Of a DNA stretch of 64,000 bases, positions 13,786-25,530 are shown in pieces. This DNA is from Onchocerca volvulus (lineage: Eukaryota > Nematoda > Chromadorea > Rhabditida > Onchocercidae). The first letter of the stretch is position 1. The number at the start of each line of letters is the position of its first letter. The notes beneath the pieces are model-generated. The model was not told where the DNA came from. It saw nothing but the letters and a program-made list of their open reading frames with translations, and made no database searches. The translations under genes were made by a program, and so were the position numbers. The stretch is from positions 8,554,888-8,618,887 of the forward strand of contig HG738138.1 of NCBI GenBank assembly GCA_000499405.2. The letters run 5' to 3'.

Positions 13786-15307
13786 TCAAGAAATGTGTTG
13801 ATTTCTGAATTTCGCATAACGCTCTAGTTCTTCCAAACTGAAGCTTTTAACTTTTTTTGCCAAACTCTGAATAAAAAGAAATTGTCATTACAGGGGGTGG
13901 GGGGACAATTTTACAGTTTCTTCAACTTCAATTTCGTAAAATAAAAGACAAAAGGGAAAATAAGAAATTAATTCTGGATCTGAGGTAATTTTACGAGAAG
14001 GGAATTGAATATTTTGATCTTTCGCTTACTAAATTTCAATAATGTCACTTCAGCTAATGGTTGTTAATAAAGCGAATTTTTATGAAAATTACTAACGACT
14101 TGATATCTCTCGGCAATTACTGGCAGCATATTTGGAGGATATTGGTCATAAAGGAAACTGTTCAAAACTTTTGAAACTGTTGGGTTCATATCGATAGACG
14201 GAATATAAACAACATTGATTCGGCTGCTATCTTCGATGCCGTACGATGCAAGACTTGCTTCTGTATCTGAAATTCAAATTCCCATGGCTGGATATTTAGC
14301 CTTTTGATATTAAAGATTACACAACGAGAACCTCTCTGAAGATAAATTCAACTGCGACAAGAAAAAGAATGGTGAGCATGAGTTTTCGATTCTAAATTAG
14401 CGAAATCTAGCAAGGAAAACAATTTGACGGTATCAAAGGTGACAGAAGCAATCCGACATCAAAATAATGTTTTCTATTTCTGTTCCAGATTGCATTATTA
14501 GAAGTTTGCAATCACAAAAATAATTTCGGTTTATGAAAAAAAAGTTCAAGGGAACTTACTGCTGAGAGGATGTCCTTGATAAAGCAAGCGCACAGCATCT
14601 GGAAACAGATCCAAAATTCCACCAATCCTTTCCTTCAAACCTGCTACCGTATCATTACTATCGACCTAATGTAGCCAAAATGAGATAAAATTATGAACGA
14701 CAAGTCCATCACTATCTTTACTGTAGGTTAAAATTTTCAGAAATTTCAAGAAACAAAACAAAACAGGGAAAAGTTACAGTGATTGTGAAGACGCTACCCT
14801 TTGTATTTACCCTCTTCACATACAATTTCATTACTTTTCCAACCGTTCCTTAATTTGCAGCAAATAATGATTTAACAATTCTCTTATTCAGCAGTGGCTC
14901 CTGTAACGATAGTTCCCATAAGAATTGTGAAATTCAATATAGAAGGACATCATGTTGTAACCCTTTTCCTCAAAAGTGAGGTACCACAATTCTCCAAATT
15001 TTGTGCAGATTAGAACGACCAGATTAATTCATCCCGCTGATCTTCTAAGCATTAATCTCTATTCCCTCAATCTTTTCCGATATAACAGGAATGGCACATC
15101 CCGAACCGCCTTAAGACTAAACTTTCCAATCAATCCTGATGTAGCCACGTGACCCTCCACCAGGATAAGTCTATCCCAGGCATTCAAAAAATAGACTGAA
15201 GCTGGTGAAAGAGAAAGGGAGGGTAATAGGAACGACGATCCGTGCAGGTGCCTTTGACTGATGAATGGAGGAAGGGATAAGTCGGCCAACCGCGCATTGT
15301 GTTGCAT
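13786..15307 (-). CDS. UBL4A: UBL4A/Get5-like ubiquitin-like protein
   Basis: Homologue of UBL4A/Get5, which in other animals and yeast joins the GET4-BAG6/SGTA pre-targeting complex that hands tail-anchored proteins to GET3 for ER insertion. Four exons in transcript order (15307-15107, 14665-14560, 14266-14100, 13866-13786) give 184 residues. The ubiquitin fold is visible from about residue 48: a GKFSLKAV strand, DSNDTVAGLKERIGG helix, RLLYQGHPL and ASYGIEDSSRINVVYI. The C-terminal part, SKVLNSFLYDQYPP to FSLEELERYAKF, matches the UBL4A C-terminal homodimerisation region (human ISKVLARHF and LTLDDIERLA). Exons 2-4 are secure. Exon 1 is inferred from phase and from the restored beta hairpin. 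Its first 44 residues have no counterpart in UBL4A, so the true start may lie inside or upstream of it. Confidence 0.78.
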
Positions 15308-16337
15308 GACGGAAAGACGGGTAGGGCCGACATCGGCTTTATCAAGATGCTTCTCCTGAATTCGAAAATTGGCGAAATAGGGATCACCGTATTGTTACGT
15401 GAGACGAACACAGTGAAGTCGAGGTCGCTCTTCACGCATATTGCTTCATCCATATGGCCGGCGTTGACTGCACTCCCCCTCCCCCAAATTCTGTAGTAGA
15501 TTATTCGTAGAGTCTGGAGAAAACTCTTAAATATCCCGGAAGACGTAAATGCTAATTATCTGAACAAATTCTCGCCTAATCGACATCAAATAATTTTAAT
15601 TTGCAGGATTAGATGTGAAGATGACAGTAAATGACACATGCATTCATGTCTTTTATTCTTGCCAAAAGATTAAGTGCTGTGCTCTCAGTATGAAGTTATA
15701 AAGTGGACTCGTTCAATATTCGGGCTACTTTTGATTATATTCCGAAGAGAGATAGCAATTGATTTTTACTTAGAAGTCGTATAGTTGCGATACAAAGCTC
15801 CAAAACGTTAAAAAAAAAAGCAAGAGTAGAAAATATAATATATAGAGGAAGAGATAAGATAAAGTTGAAAAATATGAATAAACGATATACAAAATTCCCA
15901 GCATGTAATATGCAACTTGAAAAATATGAGTAAACGATATGCAAAATTCCCAGCATGTAAAAGGAGATAAAAATATATGAATATTACCAGTCATTCTGAG
16001 CAAAGTTTCGAGTGTTAGAAATTGAGTAAGAATAGAATCTTCGAAAGAATATAAATAAAATCTAAACAAATAACGCGAGATAAAATGCAAGGCAATGGTA
16101 TGTTGGGAAACATAGTCCATTTAATATGGAAATTAAGCAGAAATCAAAGAGGATTACAGTATCAGTGGAAAAAGCTGAGCGGTATTTGAATGTATTCAAG
16201 CCATGAATTGCTGAATTCGTTCAATTTTCTTCTGAATTCTTCAAGTCAGTGCTCTCAACGGGTAATTAAGGCCTCATGAAAAAAAAAATGGTAATTCTTA
16301 AAATGAGAAAGAGATGGAAAATTACATAAAATACTGC
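15308..16337. other. Spacer between UBL4A and FNIP genes
   Basis: About 1 kb. The first 150 bases are relatively GC-rich and stay open on the minus strand up to about 15453 in more than one frame, so a UBL4A leader exon may be hidden there. The rest is AT-rich and contains the 44-bp tandem duplication annotated separately and the FNIP 3' UTR. Confidence 0.45.
15865..15960. repeat. Tandem duplication of a 44-bp unit
   Basis: Two copies, 15865-15908 and 15917-15960, share about 42 of 44 bases and end in CCCAGCATGTAA. An 8-bp linker separates them. It looks like a recent local duplication. Confidence 0.85.
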
Positions 16338-19300
16338 TTATATAATAGCTTGCAAAACAGAAGGATAGTATACAGCCGCAACATTAACGATAAGACGTAA
16401 ATCTGAATAATCACAGCCAATAACGCTCACAACACGTTCTGCCGTAACTGTAGCCGGCGTAACCTGTGTTCTGCCCTTGCTATTCCCTGTAGTATCACCC
16501 AATAATTCCACTAATGACAGTGATCGTGTCAAAATATCACTTAAACAGTCTTCGATGAAAGATAACAAAAATGTTGGAGCCGCACCCAATCGATACAAAT
16601 CGCCGAATTGTTCAAGCATCGTCACTATTGCATCACATGGTGCCGTCATTTGACTTTCGCCGACACTTGTATCATCTCCCGATATCATCTAAACTATAGT
16701 TCCATATATCAAAGTTTGAATGAAATTCAAGAAATTGACTTACATTGTATTAATATACTATACCTAAAACAGTTCGTAAGTGAACTCGAAAAAGAAAAAA
16801 TGTTTCAATCTCGATTGCAATCCGAAAATTCTAAATCTTCATAACTAATTTTCTCTTTGTGAAATCATTCATGATCATCCAAATCAAACCTTTACGGTGT
16901 AATTTGTGGCATCGGCAAGTACCACAACGGTTGGACTAAATGGAGCAGAATCGGAAGTAGTTGATGAAAAGGATGACTCGGGAAAAGATGTGCTGATCAA
17001 TTCCGATTCCCCATTCTTTATATGGCACATCACTGAGCAATAAGTCTGAAAAAAAAATTTGAATTGAACGTGCTTCATTTTTTAACAATTCCTTCTCCAA
17101 GCATTGCCAATAAAGTAATGTGAATATGAAAATGAATCTTCCAGATTTTCACAACGTACAGTACAGAGTGATGAAATATGAAATGAAGTTTAGCTTTGGT
17201 CAAAATAAAAACTATTATAAATTTTATTCTCCAACAGGCTCCGGTCAATATCCTGTATGGAAAAAATAAAAAGTTTCTAAAATGAAGAGCTTAATATAAA
17301 TAAAAGTTAAAAGCAGTACATAAAATTCGAATGAATCTTGCCGTTTCTAAAATGAAGAGTTTAATAAAAAACTCAAGACAACGAATTAAATTAGCGATAG
17401 GTCAGGGTATAACAGATTTCTTCGTAGCTGCCATAAAATTAGTAAAATTTAACTGAAATCCACACAAACTTCTTCCAAATCAATAGCAGCCAAGCGTAAC
17501 CCGCATATAACGAAGTGTGAGCAATAAGAATCACAAGGTCCAGCCAACATGGACCATGCCAAACTCGTATCCGTCGAATCACCAGTGTCACACGTTAATG
17601 GAAAATACCATCCAGAACGTTTTGCATTAACATCCGATCCCGCTGCTTCCCGAAGAGCCACAAATTCTGACTCTTTGCTTTCAGCTTTAAAGTTACATTT
17701 TAGTAGCACTCATAACGACAAACTTTCTATAAGTTCTTTCCGTTGTCCCATTTTTAATGCAAATTATCAAGAATGAATGTACAATATATTTACATCCCCG
17801 GAATAGTGAAAAAATGAAATCATATTTCCGATAGATTTCATAAAAGTTGAATTTAATTTTAGTCAGCATACCTTCCTCTTTTAAATCGTATTTTTTGCCC
17901 AAATCAACATTACCATCTTCGCTGTAACCAGTCGATGAAAACGACCTCATTTCTGGCTGTGAATCCCATTTGTCAGCTATAAAATTTATAGCATGCTCCC
18001 ATAAAAATTTACAAGAGATCTGATGCTTCAAAATTTAAATATTGATCGATGTGTCGCCAGCAGATTCATATCAGTGCTATTGATAGTGTTAGTTACCTTC
18101 TGATGAGTGTGATAGAGCTTCACAACCCAACATGCAAAGATTCATGGAGTTTTCTCCACAAGAGCTAACTTTTCCAATTAAAAAAAAATCAGATCGAGTA
18201 AAGAATTATTACTAAACACAAGGAAACCGAATAGATCAGTGGAAGTTTAAAAATACCTTTATTTCCATTTGGCTGAATCGCTGAGCATCGAACAAAATAT
18301 GTTAGGACGTAGAGTAAATGCGTGATCAATTTCATGTCATTCCCGATGATAACTGTTCGAGCTAAGCGTGTAGCACCGCCTACACTGCCACTTATTTCCA
18401 TGTATTGAGCTAAATGAGTATTGTAAGGATAACGCATACAATCTGAACTTCCACTCTGAAATTGAAAATTCAATACAATTTAAAATTGGAGAACTAGACA
18501 ACGAGTGTTCAGAATTTGCAAATCAAATTCATCATGGTTTATACCTGAATTAAGGAAACAGATCATAATGTAAGATTCTGAAAGAAGCATTTTAAACTCT
18601 TACCGTCCCCATTAGAAGCGAGCGATGAAGGTCTTCGCAGTCTTCCGTTGGTGTGACGCTGGCGACCCACGCAAGATGGTTCATCAAAACACAAGACAAT
18701 AAAGTAGATACAAAACTGCAACATTCCCAATTTGCAATAATTAAAATGAACCGATAAAACCTTGTAGGGAAAGCAGAAAATCTGTTCTTTTCTTCTTTTT
18801 ATTGCAAATCTCAAGGAAGAAAATAAAACTTACTATCGCGTAGATTTCAAATCATATTCACAAATCAGTGCAGCTAAATTAGTACAGAAATTATTAGCCG
18901 TTGAAGCATACTCCCTTTCATTCATCAAACTCAACCAAACCGGAGAGCGAAACCGGTACGAATTGTACAACAAACAAACATTATGCACCAACTCTAACCA
19001 TGCCTGAAAATGATCAGAAACGCGTAACTTATGTATAAAAACCATGTAAAAGTAAATAGAAAATAAGAACAAACTCGACACCTAAAATCATTTTTGCAAA
19101 GTTTGGCAGAATCAAGTCATCGAGAGTGCAACTTTTCAAGTACGAGAAATAAAGCATCGTCACACTCTCCAAACAAACCCACCTCAAATAGTAAATGCAA
19201 AAAACGACTGCGAGAGAGTGTTGCCTTCAGAATTTGAGCCTCCAGTTTGACAATTTCAATCTCAATAAGAGGAATATGACAAAGCAAGAACTGCTTCTCT

Positions 19301-22300
19301 TCTTCTCTGAAAAAGACATCCGACGAAAATAAAAATGATTCATCGAAACTCTGTATTCAATAATTTGGAAATTGGACAATTCCATGGCAAGGTAAAGGCG
19401 ACGTAATACGGATACATGATGTAAAGTTTCTAGACAGCTACGATGATGACATTATGGTTGATTTATTAAGGTAGATCAAAAATCAAAAAGTAGCTTGATA
19501 TTCAGTCGTGTTGGGCATGCACTTATTGCCGTCAACAACAGACGCATTGTTTAACCGCAACGCCCTAGCCAATCGAAATGTCAAATGATGGATAAATGAA
19601 GTTAGGTTCCATCCCTTCAATCAAAATATGGTATTTCCAGTATGAAAATTTGTCTGAAGTGCACAGATGAACTTTTCTGATATTCTGATCAAAACTTTAG
19701 ATAGCCTTCATGAACCCATGTGGAAAATAAACTAGTGAGGAAAGTCCACCGGAATAAGACCCCAATTGCAATCTGTTTCGATTCATCATCTGCTGTTGAA
19801 CTACAACTGCTTAATCGACTTCGGCTACACCAGCGACCGGAATTATCTGAAAGACAGCTTTAATTATTACTTCAATCCGAACCACGCAGTAATAAGCAAA
19901 GTTCATCAAAAGAAGCAATGAAAAACCTCCAAATTTTCGAAAATCAATAAAAACATCCCCAATTATTTGCAGAGCACATACTTCCCATATTTTTTTTAAA
20001 AAAGTTAATAAAATCCATACTGGATAAAGCAACTTTTGATACTGATAATTCCAACGCAACCAGACTTGTCGTTTAAAGTAAATGCTTTAAGTGATAGGTT
20101 TATAGACAGGTATGAAAAACTTAAAACCGCCCTAACCAAGTCCACGACTTCCCACTTCATCCCATTTCACAAGGCTTTCAGTTTTTCATGCCTTCATCTC
20201 GTAAAGATTTACAAGTGATGGTATGAACAGCCAAAATCCTTCTCTCTCTCTCTCCCTCTCCTGTTTTATCCCTTTATCTTTCAAACTGAAGCGATATTTT
20301 TCTGTCTCAATGCCTTTCTCTCCTCAGAAAGTTCTTTATTTCAAAAAATTCTCTTACTTCCCTTAATCCCTTAAAATATAGAAATCCACAAAAAAGTGTA
20401 CGTCCCTTTTGAATCCTTACCACTACCCCACTTTTAATTAAGATCAATTCAGCACTTACATCAGAGGAAAGGCCATGCCTATATTGCGTTAACATTTGTT
20501 TCATTGATGGAAATGAATTCTTTAGTTTCGTCCTAAACAGAAGTTTTCTTTTCCAACACCAACTATCATGAAGTAAATTTTACTAGAAACGATAGCGCAC
20601 TCTACTTCAACAGTTCTTTCATCTCATGGACTATTAACAGTTTTTACATGGTAAATATTACTGTTTAGATATTTTCACGGGAAAAAAAATGTAATGCGAG
20701 AGATCCTGGGGATGACAGATATATTCAGTGGTATTTTTTTTTCCTCCAAATCATTTCTTTGAGGGATTTTCATCAAAATAGATTTGATGTCACAAAGATG
20801 AGGGGAATCGCTCCCTCTTAAAATTTGAAGAGAAGAAACTAGAAATTTAACAAAAATTAAGAGACTTAAGATGACTCCTACAGAAATAAAAAAATACGAT
20901 AGTAAAATCAATCAATCTCAGAATATTCTGAAACCTAAAGAAGTCAAATACTATGAAGTACTGCCTAGCATATAAATTGAAGGACATTTAATGAACTGAA
21001 AATAACGACTGAAATCAAATACATAAATTTCCAAACTATCTCATAATCTTCTCATTAAGAAACTGTTAGTCTAACTTTCTGCAACTTTGAGAAATTGAGT
21101 GTTCGTTATGAATAGATTACCGATATGAATAGATTTTACAATAAGCGACATCACAAAATGATGAATCTTTTCGGTTTCAGTAATGAATTTTGGGCTTATA
21201 TTAATCAGAACTGTGGTGATAAAGACTTCAAAAGTACGCAAACATTTTTGAAGATATTTTATATTTAGTAACTGGATGATCTTCAGTTATGAGCAATTAC
21301 AGATAAGTTGGCGCATCATCAATAAGAAACAAATACAAAATGCATTATCCTGAAGTGACTGGAAGTAATATGAAATATTACCAAGTATAATTTCGAATGC
21401 CTTAATACTAGCTAATAACAGTTTTCTAATAATAATAGTTATTCTCGAGAAGATAAGTATCTCATTTCTGTAAGCAGCACCGAAAAATTCTCCTATTACT
21501 AGAATAAAATTTTTATTAAAATCACCAGTTTGATAATTCATTATAAACCCAAGAGAATCTAGAATATTTCTTAATTTTTTTAGGTTTTTTCTACCCAAGA
21601 CCAAAATTACCAGACCTCCCCTTGAGATATGCTGATCTTTATCTTAAGTCTAGTTAAAGGCAGAAAACAGAAGGAACGATAAAGCAAGGCATGAACGTAT
21701 TAACATTTTATGTTTAATTTAGCGAATATTATTTTTGTATTGTTGCTTCCCAGTCAGAATATTTTTAGTGGTCTTCTATTTTCTAAATCTTAAAGATATC
21801 ACTCGACATGAAATTTGTCACTGATAAAGTTTCGAAAAATGCAAATATTTTACTTTCATCACATAAATTGCCTCGCTGTGCAAGTTGCATACGACGATAT
21901 CGGGAAAGACGATTAGGTGAAAAAGCCCGGTAAGATTTTATACTTCCTTCTTCGGTATCCAACTGCAGGGAAGTATTCCGAACGCGGATAAAACCTACAA
22001 TTAATTTAATTCTACTGTGGTTCTGGAAACGAAATTCGCATGCACCTTTTAGTGAATCAACTATTAGGCATAAACTTCCTGAACTCAGACCAAATGGTCT
22101 TTGAGATTATTATCTAAGGTTAATAATGCCTGTAAAGGGACTTGAGTCACATAAAGAAAAAAAGTCTTCTGAGGAAAAGCTTAATATATTAATGACAGAA
22201 CTATCCTAAGTAGTCCAATCGTCAGTTGGAATGTCAACAGTCTTTGTGTATGTATTTGAAAACTTGCTCATTTGTCTATTTATATATTTTTTTTATATCA

Positions 22301-23799
22301 CTAAGCTATAAAGCGGTATTATTATAAGACAGTAATGACAATGATTTTCTTTTTATTTAAATTTTTATGAAATATTTATGAATATTTTTGAATGAAACCT
22401 TCGGGAGGGTCAGTTGACTGTGAACTGTAATGTACTCGTCTACGCAATCCTTCCAATGAGCGAATTGTTGAATAGAGACTTCCCGAATCAGCACTACTAA
22501 CACTACCAACAGGTACTTTATTATCGCTGAAATAATTAAGATAAATCCTCAATTACTCAATATCGTGAGAATCAATATATTCGACAGAAGCTTAGAATAA
22601 CAAATCCAAATTATCAATTCGCTCACAGCAATGGTAAGATGAGAATCAGACTGAAAATTAGAGTATACATGTAAGCAAGATTTATGATATTGAGGAAAAA
22701 TGATACCTGTTTGATGGTCTTGCCATTTTCGGGACCGAAATAACACGACTTACCATAACTTGTTTGCTATCACTGGAAAAAAAAAAGTTCTGAAAAATCC
22801 TCTTTAGCTATGTTTTCACACTCTATCAGAGGTATCGGATTCTGGTAAAGTGTGAAAACGTAGCTAAGTAGGATTTTCAGATGGAATGGGATTCAACCGA
22901 GACAATGAAATAAATATCAAATAAACCTTCGCTGATTATTTTTCAAAAATTTAAGGGTAATCAAATCGATGATCCATCTATTCAGGAAATAATAATAATA
23001 ATAATAATATTAAAACCAAAAAAATAAAATAATCATAACATAATCAGCCGCAAAATAATTGGTCATCATATAGAAAGACCAAGAAATATATATCTATATA
23101 TATATATATATAATTTTTATTGCAACACTTTACCTAGACTATCAAGTTTGTCCCTGATGACCTATCTATTTCTTGTTTCAGCCTGATAAATTTGCCAAGT
23201 ACAAGTATCATTTCAACAGTTGATCACATCAAAGTTTGGTATAATTGATAATTGCCGTAAGCAGAGGAGGTGTTATGCAAACATTAACTAAAAAAAAAAA
23301 AAAGAAAAAAAAAACAAAATAAAAAGTACCTTAAAGAATGTATCTTGAAGGACTGCTTTTTTGTTGTGGACAACGAACCAAATATCATTTGTCCAATGCA
23401 GGAAACATCTGGACGATGCCTTAGAAACTGAAAACTATTTTGGAAATATCATCCTTTCATATAAGTTCTCCATCAGAGATGAAATTCCTTAAAAAAGTTC
23501 TGGTAACAGTACTGACACCACCGAATCTTTACCAAAACAAGAACACTGATATTCATAATCAGTCTCATAAAGTTGAGACATGCTAGTCTTATTCTTAATC
23601 ATACGAGAAACATATTCATTCTGAAAGAAGTCGATAATTTACCCGAAACCGACCACAGTTTGAAAACGGTGTTTTAGCTGGAATATCAGGCATATTTACT
23701 GGTAAAACAGTTTCACTATCAAACAACAATCGCCGTTCACTTTCAGCCAAGATAACCAACCGCAGTGATTCTTTACCAAGCTTCTTGTCGTGACAAAAA
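16338..23799 (-). CDS. FNIP: Folliculin-interacting protein (FNIP), 5' exon missing
   Basis: FNIP binds folliculin; the complex acts at the lysosome as a RagC/D GAP and links nutrient state to mTORC1, AMPK and TFEB. Fourteen exons in transcript order keep one frame: 23799-23643, 23427-23330, 22772-22707, 22526-22436, 21962-21854, 19846-19750, 19306-19183, 19003-18834, 18715-18604, 18455-18257, 17976-17872, 17684-17470, 17045-16890, 16688-16338. FNIP signatures in order: ERRLLFDS, MIFGSLS with SFKIHSLR, QVMVSRVI, KQIAIGVLF, LCHIPLIE, SPVWLSLMN, MNHLAWV, RLARTVIIGND with LLYVLTYFVRC, LAGPCDSYCSHFV, VVVLADATNYTV, SFIEDCLSDILTRS, VIGCDYSDLRL, and the stop after QAII. About 683 codons are visible, far fewer than human FNIP1 (about 1,170), because the long central loop is short. 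No in-frame Met starts the first listed exon, so a 5' exon lies upstream. Least certain: the 22436 donor and the 17684 acceptor. Confidence 0.9.
17273..17366. repeat. Direct repeat of 24 bp in an FNIP intron
   Basis: GTTTCTAAAATGAAGAG followed by C/T and TTAATA occurs at 17273-17296 and again at 17343-17366. One mismatch separates the copies, in the intron between the exons ending at 17045 and starting at 17470. Confidence 0.75.
22794..22877 (+). ncRNA. Candidate miRNA-like hairpin in FNIP intron
   Basis: Two 33-base inverted arms (22794-22826 and 22845-22877) flank an 18-base loop. Of 33 positions 28 are Watson-Crick complementary. In the plus-strand RNA three of the five differences are U-G wobbles and two are mismatches, giving about 31 of 33 paired; in the minus-strand RNA the wobbles become A-C mismatches. 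Total length (84 nt) and shape fit an animal pre-miRNA. It lies antisense in the FNIP intron between exons 22707-22772 and 23330-23427. It could equally be a MITE remnant; I do not recognise a known miRNA seed. Confidence 0.35.
23090..23113. repeat. (AT)n microsatellite
   Basis: TA dinucleotide run, interrupted once by a C, in the same FNIP intron as the hairpin. An (AAT)n run lies close by, near 22988-23010. Confidence 0.8.
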
Positions 23800-25256
23800 C
23801 TATAATCAGCAGTATGAATTTTGGTAGCACTTTATTTCGATACTTCCACATCAAAATGAATAACCAATCCGATCTTGCATAATTCACAACAGATAATGGA
23901 GGAAATAAAGCAGAGAAGAGCACGTTATTCCCACGCCTAAACTTAGCTAAAAAGCAACTCCAACATCTGTTTGAAGTATTGCATGTCTAAGTTCAGACGA
24001 CTCAGCTACTGTACAGCTTCATTTTCATGAAGTTTCCGGATTGGATTTCAAGAAACAGTGAAAAGTGAAGACAATCACAATAGGCCAACAATAGTATATG
24101 AGTTGCATCAAATGACACATTTGCCTTTTTGTTCTTCAATATTAGCCCAAATTCGTTTGAATTTGATTCCTTGAGTACGCAAAATTAAATTTTGAAAGAA
24201 CAATTCACTAACCAAAACTGTTTAATCATTTCATTTTCTCCATTTGTTTCCTTTAAACATTTGCCATTATCACTAATGACATGTTCAAGCGGTCGTTTTT
24301 TTGATCTTCTTGGGAAAACGCTTTTCAACATCGGTAGGTTTATCCTCACATCAATAACCATCTACAAGATCAAATTTTCTTTTTCCAAAAACCACTTTTA
24401 CTTTATCTCTTTGAAACAAAAAAGTTCCTGTTAGAATTCCCATTAAAATGAGTATAAACCCGCGAGTTTTTTTCAGTTTTGAAAGATGGATAATACTCTC
24501 AAGTAATTATTCACTTTATCATTTTTTGACGTTCTTTCGAACTCCTGTCTATGGTGTGGAGGAAAACACCCTAAGCTAGGATGTCCATACATACAATTTT
24601 TGACATTTAAATGAGAATTACTAAAAAAAAAAAGATCCAAAAACACTGATGGCAAATCTGAAAACTCTTTCTTAACAAAATTCATGACAACAATATCCAA
24701 CAGATGATCCTCATGCTCTACACTGACTCACAAACGGAGTAGTACTTCATTGTAAACATGTAACTAAAAAATGACATCATTTCAGAAAAAAAATGAGAAA
24801 AACATAAGTCTTCTCAAACAGAAACTCGTAAATTCCAAAACAAAGTGGAATTCAAACAAATCCCACTACCGCCGTTAATAAGAATCTCTCTTCCAACGTA
24901 TTTGTTGATATCTTCAAGTCTAACTTCCTCTTCTAAAGGGTGAGATTAAACGCAGGACCGGAACTCCCGCTATCCTGCTGTTTTCACATGGTTAAAATAA
25001 TGGAAAGTAGGAAAGGGAAGAGAGTTTTTGGAAAATGGATGCATGTGAAATAAGAAATACAATTTCGTCCTCAGCTAACTACTGAAATATGTTAGCGTCA
25101 AAAAAGTTAGATCATCACTATATCATAGGGGGAATGAAACAACGAAGTCAACATCAGTACATGAAATGTCAAGTACTTCAGTAAGTAACAATTAGAATGG
25201 AATCACTTCCACAGAATAAATGCATTTTCTTGATTCTCCTGATGTATTTATTTAAT

Positions 25257-25299
25257 ACTAGCTGGACCAGGCCACATTTCCGTGATTGGTCCAACTAGT
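25257..25299. repeat. Inverted repeat, 13-bp arms
   Basis: ACTAGCTGGACCA at 25257-25269 and TGGTCCAACTAGT at 25287-25299 are complementary at 12 of 13 positions around a 17-base loop. The structure sits at the end of a reversed copy of the dispersed repeat family, where other copies carry a related but non-palindromic sequence (near 31734). Confidence 0.85.
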
Positions 25300-25530
25300 C
25301 TATATTCTATATAAACAAAAATGTGAATATCCGTTTGTTCAAAATCTTTTACCTGTCACAGGCGTGATGGCTTAAAAAAAAAAAAAAGTAGGTATATCTA
25401 TATAATGACATGCACTAATGCGAATGCAACGTTGCGTCAAAATTTTAAATCAATAGGCAAAGAACTTCCGGAGATTTAAGATCTTGAACAACGAACATTT
25501 ACATTTTTATTTATATGGAATAGGTTTTGA
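25300..25530. repeat. Dispersed repeat copies (one reversed, one forward)
   Basis: 25300-25345 reads, on the minus strand, GATTTTGAACAAACGGATA then a CATTTTTGTTTATATAG tail. 25370-25530 carries the longer form on the plus strand: GTAGGTATATCTATA, then GCAACGTTGCGTCAAAATTT, CTTCCGGAGATTTAAG and an ACATTTTTATTTATATGG tail. The same blocks recur at 30.6-31.8 kb. Read in frame, the central block encodes ATLRQNFKSIGKELPEI followed by a stop. Confidence 0.75.

Noticed and set aside
21810..21931. Plus-strand frame with a Cys-x-x-Cys and basic run
   Set aside because: It overlaps an FNIP exon read on the minus strand, whose phase fits both neighbouring exons; the plus frame has no partner exons.
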